Assembly: GCA_017557885.1 (NCBI GenBank)
Contig: JAFYXV010000003.1
Coordinates: forward strand, 196,902-260,901
Origin: a bacterium
GTDB lineage: Bacteria > Auribacterota > UBA3054
DNA length: 64,000 bases
Reading direction: 5' to 3'
In this document: in pieces, positions 26,601-35,563 of the stretch
Position numbering within the stretch: the stretch's first letter is position 1
Layout: each line of letters opens with the position of its first letter
Notes under the pieces: model-generated
Told to the model about the DNA's origin: nothing
Database searches by the model: none
The model's input: only the letters and a program-made list of their open reading frames with translations
Translations under genes and position numbers: made by a program

Positions 26601-28153
26601 GGCCTGAAATCTGCCACTTCGTCGAAATCGGGATACTGTCCGGGGTAGAGCGTGCGGCAGCCCGCGATCATGATCGCTTTGGTAAGCGAACCGCGGGGAT
26701 TCTCCACTCCCCTAACTTTCTCGAGATATTCCCTGATGACGGCGCAGCAGCCGGCCGCCAGAGGAGAGCTCATAGAGGTGCCGCCGGCGCTGTAATAGTA
26801 TTTGTCCCTGTCCCTGGTCTGCTGTCCGCCGTAGCCGGCGGCCATGATGCCGGAACCGGGGATGACCACGTCAGGTTTCATACGGCCGTCGGCGCAGGGG
26901 CCGCGGCTGGAGTAGCCGGCCAGACCCTGGTGAACGCCGTCGTAATAGCCGCTCTTTTCAGAGGCGCCGACCACGATGGTGCTCTTGGCAGCCGCCTGGT
27001 CGTTGAGCTGGGAGGTCGGTTCCTCCGGACAGTCGTTGTAGTTGCCGGCGGAATGGCAGATCAAAAAGTCGCTGTGATCCCACATCAATCTGTCGTCGGT
27101 GCGCGCGCTGGAATAGTAGCGTCCGCCGCGGCCGGAACCGAAACTGCAGTTCATGATGCGGGCGCCGGCATTGTACATGATCTCGTAGTCCTCGTCAGAG
27201 CCGGACAGGATGCCGCCGCCCGAGGAGCCTGCGCAGAGCACGTAAAGGGAGGCGTCGGGCGCCATGCCGCGGTAAAGTCCGTCGCTCATTTCGCCGTTGC
27301 CAAGCGCGCAGCCGGTCACATGGCTGCCGTGGCTGCCGGCGTCGCTCCAGTCGTCGTAAGTTCCCCTCTGATTGGCTACCCAGGTCGTGCAGCGGCCGAT
27401 GATCACTCTGTCATGGCTGGTGTAGTCGGGGTTCATGTCAGCTATCCTGCCGTTGTCAAGGCCGGTGTCCTGGATGCAGATCATCTGTCCTTCGCCGCGG
27501 AAGCCTTCCATATGCAAATAATCGACGTTCGCCATCGCTTCCGACCTGACGTCGTTGCATTCCGGCATAGCGATCTCGTATTCCTCGATAAAGCGGACTT
27601 CCGGAAGATCGGCCAGCTCCGTTGCCTGCCCTGTCGTCACGGAAGCTATGACGCTCGGTTCGAAATTGCCGGGCGTCAGTTCATATTCGCTGATCCCCAT
27701 CGCTTCCAGTTTTTCAGTGATCACTTTTCTGTACTCAGCTTTTACGGCTCCGATCAGGACCTGAAAAGGCTTCTCTTCTCCCTCCGCCGCCACAGAATCA
27801 GGGAAGGTCATCTTGTATTCCGGCAGGTACGGTCCGAGGTAAGAGAACTTGAAGCGCGCTTTGAGATCACTTAGCCTCGCCTTCTCAACTTCAATGATGT
27901 AGGCGTTGGGGAAGACAAAGCCGTCCACGCGCACTCCGAGACTCGGCAGTTCCGCAAGCTCTTCCGGAGTGAAGTTCGTCATCGGCGCGGCCAGGTAGAG
28001 CGCCGTGCCGTCTATAGTCGCGGGAACGTTCTCGCAGGCGGCGGAGATGGTTGGCTGAGAGGGGTCGATGGTCGCTTTGATCAAATGAATGGGACCGGGG
28101 TCGGCGCTGACAATGCCAGCGGAAACAAAGATGAGCAGAAGGAGCTTTTTCAT
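23633..28153 (-). CDS. Secreted S8 (subtilisin-like) protease with PEP-CTERM tail, paralogue 1
   Basis: The 1506-residue precursor has a signal peptide (residues 1-17), a pro-region-like domain shared with the two paralogues downstream (~18-200; NFTPEE, PNAY, YLPEYKM), and an S8 domain with the Asp229, His275, Ser460 triad (IQDTGLDNG, GSHGSHV, GGTSMSSP) and oxyanion Asn in HSAGN. Then come a P-domain-like part, a jelly-roll type segment starting EDFEGYE, two copies of a module with RQFQS, and a C-terminal tail with PEP, a hydrophobic helix and basic residues. The start overlaps the AEC gene stop by one base (TAATG) with no ribosome site of its own, implying coupled translation. It is probably an exported, exosortase-processed protease; its substrate is unknown. 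Confidence 0.88.
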   Translation of the reverse strand: MKKLLLLIFVSAGIVSADPGPIHLIKATIDPSQPTISAACENVPATIDGTALYLAAPMTNFTPEELAELPSLGVRVDGFVFPNAYIIEVEKARLSDLKARFKFSYLGPYLPEYKMTFPDSVAAEGEEKPFQVLIGAVKAEYRKVITEKLEAMGISEYELTPGNFEPSVIASVTTGQATELADLPEVRFIEEYEIAMPECNDVRSEAMANVDYLHMEGFRGEGQMICIQDTGLDNGRIADMNPDYTSHDRVIIGRCTTWVANQRGTYDDWSDAGSHGSHVTGCALGNGEMSDGLYRGMAPDASLYVLCAGSSGGGILSGSDEDYEIMYNAGARIMNCSFGSGRGGRYYSSARTDDRLMWDHSDFLICHSAGNYNDCPEEPTSQLNDQAAAKSTIVVGASEKSGYYDGVHQGLAGYSSRGPCADGRMKPDVVIPGSGIMAAGYGGQQTRDRDKYYYSAGGTSMSSPLAAGCCAVIREYLEKVRGVENPRGSLTKAIMIAGCRTLYPGQYPDFDEVADFRPNYMEGHGHVNLRESLTPANGKMDFFECQLSRTGAAATNTFEKPADCDLTVSLAWSDYPGTSGAEKAIVNDLDLYVISPSGTVYNRGNHLDTTEILHLGNSEAGTYKVIVKAATIMNGPQVASVAFTYGTSQRNPKLALANEPQFEMGSASCEIVLTNLEENCTLEFTASFNKNYEKVFSFSKTSGSFEKSMTIILNADLSKATSAYPVCEFMINGGQGGAVTRTIGVPVGGEEGYTLFTSRFEGSDAGSVAEEDVAVTEQGGTGESITFMDPVYIDTVFEEDFEGYETDVSVIGQNGWTLAAGLSTNGTTMVKNGGPDGKYLDISRINSSYCPHYKISGLTSKWSEAYDHSYLKFSFKAKAWGTADKSFSLWTPTVGELFFTKYGRKYVIRSGSTEGNHPQYRSKTRLVENEWTDVELWVEVDNNMNKHTLRRVKIGDTVEDCYGPTGGAGNNDYFTILRFYQFGNGGFAFDDLKIERWYSNESREQTLTLYGEPDATSTEDEAGVYFKARMPETHAEDHDFIFDSTLRVSGDGARVIVGQDPLSRQFQSELRCVGGNVKLYLTDLASTPELITDTVPQGEFFRYGYRINTDAGKKTLKRVFFGDKVYTVDKAIDGEKVVSGGAIEDMRIYLPEGGSQLDVANINMRTEAFETPKLFVCSRSFNLGEEFMEWPLTNSYATESITFTARITEGADKFSVEPMSGTFNDVCNLKITGPDNRARATYLWGTIEIDAGSAGKKTMRFGCPSGCDESGYVLYKSSFDSYPEGTAMEDVEANWKCEASTTATSGIYKDKGFVRVTKARNSSLPITEQGAFCQVGLPEGMIDDLPLTISCQLRFSDDFKGYFYHTQDEPHRQFQSAFTTMSTGGQKYVKVTLTDYLRNTGLFTNKTPLGSFFDYSFEISFTNSVKYLDTITFADTTKDEGRKITGTKISESDGLDSLCFKLTYDGTYVDVRDLTVSIGPYIPEPGVLAFLVALLALRCLRKHLLI

Positions 28154-29181
28154 TAATTTATGAGATGGGTGTTGTTTAAAATATAGAAGGCCGCAAAGAG
28201 CCAGATTATCAAAAACGGCAGGGCTATTATGTAATTCCAGAAGAGGAGCGACGTCATGAAAGGCAGATGCTTCCTGGTGTTCTGGCAGATTATGATGAGG
28301 TTCAGTCCGGGAGGCATGCAGCCTTCCAGGATGATTATCAGGGCCGTAAGATACGTCACTTCCACTCCGGCTTTGACCAGGATCACAAGCAAAAGAAGCG
28401 AAAGCAAGGGAGCCATGACGTATTTGGCAAAAGAGAAATGCATGAGAAAATCAGCTGGGATCTTCTCACGATCGCTTGCGCTGGCAAGGTTGGCGCCCAG
28501 CAAAAGCAGCGCGCAGGGCGCGGTGGCGTCCCCGAACATGCTGGCCGCCGAGAAGACGAACTGCAGAGGAGCGTTCGGCGTTATGAAAAGCTTGTGCAAA
28601 GGAGTGAACGCAAGAAGGAGCGTAACTAAAGCCGTAACGAGAGGCGGCGTCACGCATTTTTTTAACTGCATCTCCCTAAGCGAGGAGAAAGCCAGCAGAT
28701 TGTAGCCGATGACCCAAAGCAAAGGAGAGAAGACCACAAGATAAAGGGCCACCAAACCAGTCCCGACGCCCCGCATGTCCCCGTGTTCCGGGCAGCAGCA
28801 CAGGCTGGAAAAGGAAAGCGCCACGATCAAACTTATCGGAATGTAGCCGGTGTTGGTGAAAGCCATGGCGGCCATGGCAGGCCTGATAAGCTCCTTTTTT
28901 CTGGCGGCAAAAGCTGTTATGGCGCCGAGCAGCATTCCCAAGGCGAGGTTGAAAAAAGCCATGACCGGCAGGATCCAAAGCGTTTTCCAATTCGATTGGG
29001 CCGCCGCCGGCATAAGCTGCGCCACGATCAAACTGGGCAGAAAGACGTACATCAAAACGGCGCTCAATTTATGGCGCGTTTCAAAATCAAGTATCTCCTT
29101 TTTGGCGAGCAAAAATCCGGCCGCTCCCATAATGAAGAGCACCAGCACCGTTTCAACGCTTTGCCAAAAGATCGAGATCAT
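28153..29181 (-). CDS. AEC (auxin efflux carrier) family transporter
   Basis: This 342-residue inner-membrane protein has about ten hydrophobic helices in two halves, the layout of PF03547 carriers, starting with VLVLFIMGAAGFLLAKK. The characteristic discontinuous-helix segments are near FTNTGYIPISL and EGCMPPGLNLI. Bacterial members export small organic acids such as malate; the substrate cannot be told. It overlaps the LysM lipoprotein gene by 4 bases and the S8 protease by one, so it belongs to that three-gene operon. Coupling a metabolite exporter to a secreted protease is unexplained. Confidence 0.85.
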   Translation of the reverse strand: MISIFWQSVETVLVLFIMGAAGFLLAKKEILDFETRHKLSAVLMYVFLPSLIVAQLMPAAAQSNWKTLWILPVMAFFNLALGMLLGAITAFAARKKELIRPAMAAMAFTNTGYIPISLIVALSFSSLCCCPEHGDMRGVGTGLVALYLVVFSPLLWVIGYNLLAFSSLREMQLKKCVTPPLVTALVTLLLAFTPLHKLFITPNAPLQFVFSAASMFGDATAPCALLLLGANLASASDREKIPADFLMHFSFAKYVMAPLLSLLLLVILVKAGVEVTYLTALIIILEGCMPPGLNLIIICQNTRKHLPFMTSLLFWNYIIALPFLIIWLFAAFYILNNTHLIN

Positions 29182-30401
29182 TCGGGGATCACCAGTTTCA
29201 TGCCGATCTTGAGTTTGTTGGGATCCGGCAGAATGTCTTTGTTGGCTTCGGCAATATCTTTCCAGCGGCGGAACTCGCCGTAATACTTTCTTGAAATGTT
29301 CCCGAGGTTGTCACCCTGCTCCACCACATGGTATCTTGGAGTTTTCTCTGCCGTTTGTTCCTTGCTTTCGGATGACGCAGCGCCTTCCTTGGGAGAAGCA
29401 GGCAAGGCTGCGACAGTGTTGGTGGAAGTTTCTTTTTCCTCTTCCGTCAATTCCAGCTCCAAGTCCTTGGCTTCGCCCGGACCTTTGGGCAGTGAGGAAA
29501 CGGATATGACGGTGCCCCGCTCCGAAAGCGTCCCTTCCCTGACCATGGTTTGGACAAGGGCGTCGATCTTTTCGTCCCTTTCCTGCTTTTCTTTTTTCAG
29601 GCGCTCAGCCTCGGCTTTTTCTTTCGCCAAAGCCGCCAGTCTTTCCTCTTCGGCTTTCTTCTCGGCGGCCAGACGGTCGGCCTCGGCTTTTTTCTCAGCG
29701 GCCAGACGCTCGGCCTCTGCTTTTTTCTCAGCGGCCAGGCGGTCGGCCTCGGCTTTCTTTTCGGCAGCCAGCTTCTCAGCCGCCGCTTTTTCAGCATTTT
29801 CTTTTTCTCTCTGCAGATCAGCGACGGATATCTGCGGCGTTTCCGCGTCGGCCTTCAAGTCCAGGCCGTTGGCGGCTGTCTTGTCTTCCTTGGCGCTTTC
29901 TTCTTTCGTTTCTTTGGAAGCCGCAACTTCCTCCCTAAGTTTCGCCAACTCCCCTTCGTAGCGGTTGACCAGCTGGCGGCGCAGCTCCTCGTACTGGGCC
30001 GTGCGCTGCTCCAAAAGCTCCCTGGCCTCCGGCGGCATTTCCTCCACCTGGCGCAGCGGCAGGGATATCCCCTCCTCCGCCTCTTTCAGCCAGGAAGCGA
30101 CTTTGCCGCGCATTTCCTCGTTGGAACTAAGGGCCAGAAATCTCTCGTAATAAGGCTTGGCACCCTGGGCGTCTTTCAAATATTCGTCGTAAAGGATCCC
30201 CAGCTCAAGGTAGGTCTCAGGATAATTGGGCGCGACTTTGGAAGCTTCCAAGAGAAGTTCTTTGGCTTCCTGTATCTCGCCCTCGTCCCTGAGTTCCTGA
30301 GACTCTCTGATCATTTCCTGAGCCTGCTGGCGCGCGGAGCGGCAGGCGCTCAGCGTGAAAAGGAAAAGCAGACAAAGGAGCAATGTTTTAGTCGCTTTCA
30401 T
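29178..30401 (-). CDS. LysM-domain lipoprotein with TPR and Ala/Glu/Lys repeats
   Basis: The 407-residue precursor has a lipoprotein signal with LSAC (Cys20). Residues ~30-100 contain a TPR-like pair (AKELLLEASKVAPNYPETYL, GAKPYYERFLALS). Residues ~200-285 are a charged coiled coil with an 11-residue repeat AAEKKAEADRL. A C-terminal LysM domain (residues ~355-405, GDNLGNISRKYYG...LKIGMKLVIPE) should bind peptidoglycan or another N-acetylglucosamine polymer. It is likely an envelope scaffold. It is the first gene of the operon with the AEC transporter and protease 1, with a TATAAT box at 30433-30438. Confidence 0.85.
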   Translation of the reverse strand: MKATKTLLLCLLFLFTLSACRSARQQAQEMIRESQELRDEGEIQEAKELLLEASKVAPNYPETYLELGILYDEYLKDAQGAKPYYERFLALSSNEEMRGKVASWLKEAEEGISLPLRQVEEMPPEARELLEQRTAQYEELRRQLVNRYEGELAKLREEVAASKETKEESAKEDKTAANGLDLKADAETPQISVADLQREKENAEKAAAEKLAAEKKAEADRLAAEKKAEAERLAAEKKAEADRLAAEKKAEEERLAALAKEKAEAERLKKEKQERDEKIDALVQTMVREGTLSERGTVISVSSLPKGPGEAKDLELELTEEEKETSTNTVAALPASPKEGAASSESKEQTAEKTPRYHVVEQGDNLGNISRKYYGEFRRWKDIAEANKDILPDPNKLKIGMKLVIPE

Positions 30402-30432
30402 GTTATTGGGATAAATTGTTTTAAATATAATT

Positions 30433-30438
30433 ATTATA
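30433..30438 (-). promoter_or_regulatory. -10 box of the LysM-AEC-protease operon
   Basis: A perfect minus-strand TATAAT about 30 bases upstream of the LysM gene. The -35 position falls in the loop of the preceding terminator and is weak, so a regulator may be needed. Confidence 0.45.
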
Positions 30439-30470
30439 ACAAAAACCGCCCTTATTTTAGTAAGGGCGGA
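30439..30470 (-). terminator. Terminator of the protease-sixA operon
   Basis: CCGCCCTTA (30446-30454) and TAAGGGCGG (30461-30469) form a perfect 9-bp stem with a 6-nt loop, followed on the minus strand by T5. It separates this operon from the LysM gene. Confidence 0.88.
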
Positions 30471-30528
30471 ACAGAAAGCGGCAAAGCCGCGGAAATCAAG
30501 AGTGATCGGTGATCCGAAGATCTCTCGG

Positions 30529-30966
30529 CTATCCCATCAAAAGCGTGCGGGACTGGGCCGGGCCGAAGGGCGTGTACTCTCCGGAAAGCATGGAATAAAG
30601 TTGGGAAACCGCTGGGTTGTGCCCCACTATGAGCATGTGGGAAAAGCCCTTCTGGTTGTCCAATATGATGTTGTAAAGCTGGCCGGCGGAACAATCGTAG
30701 AGCTCTTTAATTTCCCTGATCTCGGTCCCCTCCATAAAGAGGCCTTTCAAATGTTTCAACGTTTCCTGAGCTCTCAGGGCTGTGCTGACCAAGACGACGT
30801 CGGGGGGCGGCGCAGTGCCGGAAAGTTCTTTGGCAAGGCTTTTCGCCGCCTCGACGCCCTTTTCGCTCAAAGGCCGGTCGTGGTCGCTTCCGCAGAAATC
30901 GGAAGCGGCCACGGCGTAGGCGTGCCTCACGAAGGTGAGGCTTTTCAGCTCAAGAACTTTCGACAT
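30529..30966 (-). CDS. sixA: SixA-like phosphohistidine phosphatase (histidine phosphatase superfamily)
   Basis: This 145-residue protein has the phosphate-binding RH signature FVRHAYA (residues ~12-18), the conserved DRPLSEKG (~31), STALRAQET and the second catalytic His in IVGHNPAVSQL (~113). Its size and lack of extra domains match SixA, which removes phosphate from phosphohistidine proteins such as HPt domains or NPr. The ATG overlaps the protease 2 stop by one base (TGATG), so it is translated in step with the protease, an unusual partnership. It ends at a strong terminator. Confidence 0.82.
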   Translation of the reverse strand: MSKVLELKSLTFVRHAYAVAASDFCGSDHDRPLSEKGVEAAKSLAKELSGTAPPPDVVLVSTALRAQETLKHLKGLFMEGTEIREIKELYDCSAGQLYNIILDNQKGFSHMLIVGHNPAVSQLYSMLSGEYTPFGPAQSRTLLMG

Positions 30967-33900
30967 CAGCTTCTCTTTCTCGTTAAGAGCAGCGCAAAGG
31001 CTGCGGCAAGAGCCAGCAAAGCCGGTTCCGGCACGGGCGATTCGAGCGTCACCCTGAGGTCTTTGACGTCAACATACGCGCCGCTGCCGGTCAGATTGAG
31101 GCGGAGATAATCCACCTGGTCGGAAGAGGCGACTTTCGTTCCTGTGATCTTGTACCCTTCCACTTTGGTCGTGTTGTAAAAGGTGATCTCCTCAAGCTTC
31201 TTGTAGGATGGCAGGGCGTTCAGTTCGAAATCATAGGCGATCCATTCGCCCCTGGGAGCGTTCTTGGTGAAGAGGCCCGTGTTCCTCGTGTAGTCGGTCA
31301 AAGAGAGCTTGATCATCTTCTGCCCGCCCGTATTGATGGCGGAGAAAGCGCTCTGGAACTGGCGCTGATCCTCGTTCTGCGTCAGGTAGAAATAACCGGC
31401 GTAGTCTTCCGGGAATCTAAGCTTGCACTGGACGCGGAAGTTCAGATTGGTGCTGTGGCCCTCCGGTGCGCCTATGAAAATGAAGGCTCCCTGGTCGGCG
31501 TTGGGCAGAGTGGAAGTTTTGCTCCTGCCGAAACGGAGGAAGGAGCTGCTTCCGTCGTTCTCGACAGTAACGGAGAGCTTTTCGTTTTGGCTCCAGCTGC
31601 TGTCGGTTACGTCCAGCTCCTCGCCGACACTATTTTTGAAATCGTCGGAATAGAGCAGGTACCCTCTCCCGTCGTTGCCACGCGGACGGATGAATTTCTT
31701 CGTTATGGTTCCGGCCTCGCCGGCTTCGATCTTAACAACGCCCAAGTCTTTCCCAAAAGTTGTGGAATCGTTCTTGCAGCGGATCGTCAGAGCCGTCATG
31801 TCGGTGAAGGTTCCGGATTCCGGCGAGACTTCGAACAATTCGGAACCGGAAACTATGCTGGCGGTGAAATTGATCGCCTCGGAAGGCGCCGCGTTCGTAA
31901 GAGTCCAGGCTGTCTCCGTCTCCCCTATCCTGAAGGGTCTGGGAACGACGCCGAGGCTTGCTTTCTCAAGGGGAAGCAGCTTGACTTCCAGGCTCTTCAC
32001 CATCGCCTCGCCCGTGCATTTGGGAAGGTACATCCTGACGGAATCCACGGAAGCCATAGGCTTGACGGCGGAACCGGTCAGCTGTTTCTCCACGGAAATA
32101 TTGTCGCCGTTGATGAAAAGCCTGTGAAGGATTTTCTTTCCGGCGGCGGTGTTGATATTGTAACCGTAGCTTATGAAATCGTTGGTGGGGAATTCGGTCT
32201 CGATGAGTCCGGGATCATCGGCAAGATCCGTCAATTCCAGTTTGAAATCGCCGCCCTCGTTCACGAATTGGCTCTGGAACTGGCGGTTGGAGCTGTTCTG
32301 CCCCAGCACGAATTTCGAGACCTTGTCGTTCAAGGACATCTCGACGTTGAACTGCAGGTCGAATTTCGTCTGCAATCCCGCCGGCAGGCCGATCTTGGCC
32401 AAGAGGCCGTCGGAATCGGGATTGGAGGAATTCGTTCTTTCGACATTCTTCATGATCGCTATCTTCTCGTAGGGAACGTCGGAAACATAGCGTTCGATCT
32501 TTATGTCGTCGATGCAGAATTCGCCCTCGCCCCACTGGAAGAAGCGCAATACGGAGAAATAGTCGTCGCTGCTGGCTTTACTAAAAACGCCGTAGCAGTC
32601 TTCCTCAACGCCGGCGAACTTCAGCCTTCTAAGTATGTGGCGGTTCGCGCCGGCAACTTTCGTGGCGTCGGCTTCTATGAGCATTTCCAGATCAGTCCAT
32701 TCGTCGTCCCTGAGATAGCCCATGGACCTGAACCTGTTGCCAAGTTCGTCCTTGCCGTCGGAATCGACGATGAAGCCGCTGGCGTGGCGCTTGAAGACTG
32801 GTTCGGCAATGTCCGGGGTGAAGAAGGAGAAGGTCTTGTCTCCCCTGCCGGACATCTTCACCTTCGCCGAGATCAGGAAATAGCCGTGAGCGAAGGATTG
32901 CGTCCATTTGGTCTTGATGCCCTGGACTTTCAGGTGAGGAGCGTAATAGCCGGTGAGATACCTGACCTGAAGATACTTGTTGGTGACGCCGCCTTTCAAT
33001 TCGCAGCGGACGATGGAGCTGCCGTTGGTGGCGGGGCCGTAGCCCACCGTCCAGCCGCCTTTGCCTATTATGCTCTCGTCCGCTTCGTAGCTTTCGAAAT
33101 CCTCGCTCTTCACAAGGTCGTAGTAATTCGGCGAGACGCTCTTCATTTGGAAATCAACTTCCTTGGTGGCGGAAAGCGCGGCGTCCTCTTCTACGAGATC
33201 AGTGAAAAGATCCTGCGTGAAATCTTCCTTGTAAAGCGTGTAGCCTTCCTCGTCGGAACCGTTGGGCAGAGAGATCTTCCTTATAAGGCAGCCGGCGGAT
33301 TGCGCGTTGATCTTCACTTTGCAGTAAGGACGCGCGGAGTTGGATCTGGTAAGGTCAGCCGTCAGAATTATGGTCTCGGAGGAAGAGAATCTGCCTTCTT
33401 CTTTGGAAATGGTGAAGAGGCCTTCGGGGTCGTCGATTATTTCGGCGCGATAGCCGATGTAACTGTTGGGAACGGTGTTCGTAAGGCTAAGTTTGCAAGT
33501 CGTCTCTTTCCAGGGGAAGAAAGGCTCCTCCGTGAAGGCGAGATTGCCGACTTTCCAGCCTTTGCCGTAGCTGAAGACCACGGCGCAGGGCTGGACGCCC
33601 TCCATGATGTTATAAGCTTTCACTATAACGGCGTAGCGGCCGGCTCGCGTGTCGCCGAGCCTCATAGTTTCGATGTTGTTGAGGTGGTCGTCCAAAGTAT
33701 GGACCGTGCCTCCGGGTTCGACGACGTAAAGGTCGAGGTCATTGATGAGGGCTTTTTCCGAGCCCCAGTTTCCGGGATAGTCCGTCCAGCAGAGGCCGAC
33801 GTTGAGGTCGCAGCCCGCGGGTTTTTCAAAATAGTTCGTGACGGCTTTCCCCGTAGAGGCGAAACTCATTTCGGCAAAAGACATCTTGCCGTCCGTGGGC

Positions 33901-35537
33901 TCGAGGCTCTCCTTGACGTTCACGTGCCCGTTGCCTTCCACGTTGTTCGGACGCTCGGGAGGGATCTCCATGAAACGGTCGTACTGGCCGGGGAAAAGCG
34001 ACCTGGCGCCCACGCACATGACGCATTTTACCAGCGCGGCGCTGGGGCTTTCAACGTGCCTGTTGTTGGTGAGGTAATCCCTGACCACCGCCGCGCAGCC
34101 GGCCGCGATGGGGCTCGCCATGGACGTGCCGCCCATATAGGTGTAGTACTGGGCTCTGGTGCTGGTCTTGTCGGCGCTGGCCAAAGTCGAATAGACGCCG
34201 GTGGCCGGAGCGATGACGTCCGGTTTGGTGCGGCCGTCGGCGCAGGGGCCCCTGGCGGAAAAGTCCGCGATGCCCTGATGCACGCCGTCGAAGGGCTCGC
34301 ATTCCGTCGCCAGTTTCGGACGCCAGTTCTCGGAACCGCCAACGGTTATGATGTTCTTGGCGGAGGAGTCGTACATGATGGCGCTCTGGGTGGGAAGGTC
34401 GATCTTCTTGTTGCCGTTGCCGCTTGAGAAGCAGATGGTATAGTCCGGGTGATCCCAGATGACTTTGTCGTAGAGGCGCGCACCGCTGCCGTAGTAGCCG
34501 TCCGAGTTGCTGCCCCAGCTGTTGTTCATGACGCGGGCGCCTTCGTTGTAGGTGTTGACAAGGTCGTCCTCGTTGCCGGAATAGATGTAGCCGCTCCTAA
34601 GTCCGGCGCACAGGCAGAAGATGTCCGCTTCGCAGGCCATGCCGCGGAACTGGCCGTTGCTGGCGGCGCCGTTTCCGACTGCCGAACCGGCCACGTGGGT
34701 GCCGTGGTTGCCCGCGTCGGCCCAGTCGTCATAGGAGCCTCTTTCGTTGGCGATGCCGGTGGTGGCGCGGCCCTTTATGTTCTTCCCTAGAAAGTCCGGG
34801 TGGATCTGGTCGGTGGTGCCGTTGTCAAGGCCGGTGTCCTGAATGCAGACCATCTGTCCTTTGCCGCTGTAGCCGTCCAGCTGCAGGTCGTCAACGTTGC
34901 ACAAGAATTCGGATCTGGAGACGTCGTTGCAGATCTCTTCCTCGGCATAGGGCTCTATGAAAGCCACGTCTCCCCTCTTCGCTATCTCATAAGCCTGGCT
35001 GTTCGTTATGAGCGCCTTCACGCAGGGTTCCAGCGTGTTGAAGAGCTCTTCCACCTCTTTGGCGCCGACATTTTCCAGCGCTTCTTTTATCGCGGGAAGA
35101 TATTCCTTCCTGATGGTGCCGACCTGCACGGGATGGTATTCCTCTTCGCCAACTGCGGAAACGCTGGCAATAGCGGCTCCTGGATACGTCATTTTGTATT
35201 CAGGCAGATATTCCCCGACGTAAAGCAGGGAAAAACGCTCTTTCAAAGCGGCCAGTTCGGATTCCCCCGCCTCGACGAAATAGGCGTTGGGCGGAATGTT
35301 GCCCTGAATCGTGACGCCGAGGGCTTTGACCTCTTCGCGTTCCTCCGGCGTAAAGTTTCTTTCAGGCTGCACGATGTAGATGCGCGTGCCGTCGGCTGTG
35401 GGAGCGCAAACGGGAGCTTGCAGACTGTTGACAGCCGGAGCGCCCGGATCGATGGTCGCCTTGATAAGCTTGATCTTGCCGGGATCGGCGAGAAGGGTTA
35501 GGGAAATGAATGCGGTTAAAAGAGCGAGTTTTTTCAT
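30966..35537 (-). CDS. Secreted S8 protease with PEP-CTERM tail, paralogue 2
   Basis: The 1523-residue precursor shares the whole architecture of paralogue 1: signal peptide, pro-region-like domain (NFTPEE, IPPNAY, YLPEYKM), S8 triad Asp234, His278, Ser472, the EDFESYE jelly-roll type segment, two RQFQS modules and a PEP-CTERM tail (PVPEPALLALAAAF then TRKRS). The S8 domain is closer by eye to paralogue 3, which follows the same N-terminal sequence with few gaps. An AAGGAA ribosome site precedes the start. It lies 26 bases downstream of paralogue 3 and is translationally coupled to sixA. Exported; function unknown. Confidence 0.88.
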   Translation of the reverse strand: MKKLALLTAFISLTLLADPGKIKLIKATIDPGAPAVNSLQAPVCAPTADGTRIYIVQPERNFTPEEREEVKALGVTIQGNIPPNAYFVEAGESELAALKERFSLLYVGEYLPEYKMTYPGAAIASVSAVGEEEYHPVQVGTIRKEYLPAIKEALENVGAKEVEELFNTLEPCVKALITNSQAYEIAKRGDVAFIEPYAEEEICNDVSRSEFLCNVDDLQLDGYSGKGQMVCIQDTGLDNGTTDQIHPDFLGKNIKGRATTGIANERGSYDDWADAGNHGTHVAGSAVGNGAASNGQFRGMACEADIFCLCAGLRSGYIYSGNEDDLVNTYNEGARVMNNSWGSNSDGYYGSGARLYDKVIWDHPDYTICFSSGNGNKKIDLPTQSAIMYDSSAKNIITVGGSENWRPKLATECEPFDGVHQGIADFSARGPCADGRTKPDVIAPATGVYSTLASADKTSTRAQYYTYMGGTSMASPIAAGCAAVVRDYLTNNRHVESPSAALVKCVMCVGARSLFPGQYDRFMEIPPERPNNVEGNGHVNVKESLEPTDGKMSFAEMSFASTGKAVTNYFEKPAGCDLNVGLCWTDYPGNWGSEKALINDLDLYVVEPGGTVHTLDDHLNNIETMRLGDTRAGRYAVIVKAYNIMEGVQPCAVVFSYGKGWKVGNLAFTEEPFFPWKETTCKLSLTNTVPNSYIGYRAEIIDDPEGLFTISKEEGRFSSSETIILTADLTRSNSARPYCKVKINAQSAGCLIRKISLPNGSDEEGYTLYKEDFTQDLFTDLVEEDAALSATKEVDFQMKSVSPNYYDLVKSEDFESYEADESIIGKGGWTVGYGPATNGSSIVRCELKGGVTNKYLQVRYLTGYYAPHLKVQGIKTKWTQSFAHGYFLISAKVKMSGRGDKTFSFFTPDIAEPVFKRHASGFIVDSDGKDELGNRFRSMGYLRDDEWTDLEMLIEADATKVAGANRHILRRLKFAGVEEDCYGVFSKASSDDYFSVLRFFQWGEGEFCIDDIKIERYVSDVPYEKIAIMKNVERTNSSNPDSDGLLAKIGLPAGLQTKFDLQFNVEMSLNDKVSKFVLGQNSSNRQFQSQFVNEGGDFKLELTDLADDPGLIETEFPTNDFISYGYNINTAAGKKILHRLFINGDNISVEKQLTGSAVKPMASVDSVRMYLPKCTGEAMVKSLEVKLLPLEKASLGVVPRPFRIGETETAWTLTNAAPSEAINFTASIVSGSELFEVSPESGTFTDMTALTIRCKNDSTTFGKDLGVVKIEAGEAGTITKKFIRPRGNDGRGYLLYSDDFKNSVGEELDVTDSSWSQNEKLSVTVENDGSSSFLRFGRSKTSTLPNADQGAFIFIGAPEGHSTNLNFRVQCKLRFPEDYAGYFYLTQNEDQRQFQSAFSAINTGGQKMIKLSLTDYTRNTGLFTKNAPRGEWIAYDFELNALPSYKKLEEITFYNTTKVEGYKITGTKVASSDQVDYLRLNLTGSGAYVDVKDLRVTLESPVPEPALLALAAAFALLLTRKRS

Positions 35538-35563
35538 ATGTGTTCCTTAATTTAAACTGTATT

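Noticed and set aside
26576-27874. A 432-codon open frame opposite protease 1
   Set aside because: Antisense of the S8 catalytic region, with no start signals or recognisable domain.
29640-29780. CRISPR-like direct repeats
   Set aside because: The 33-base periodic repeats encode the 11-residue AAEKKAEADRL coiled coil within the LysM lipoprotein, with no spacers.
31455-34427. A 990-codon open frame on the plus strand opposite protease 2
   Set aside because: It mirrors the minus-strand S8 protease, which has a signal peptide, catalytic triad and PEP-CTERM tail. The plus-strand translation is low-complexity Gly/Val/Ala/Phe with no motif, as expected from the antisense of a GC-rich gene.
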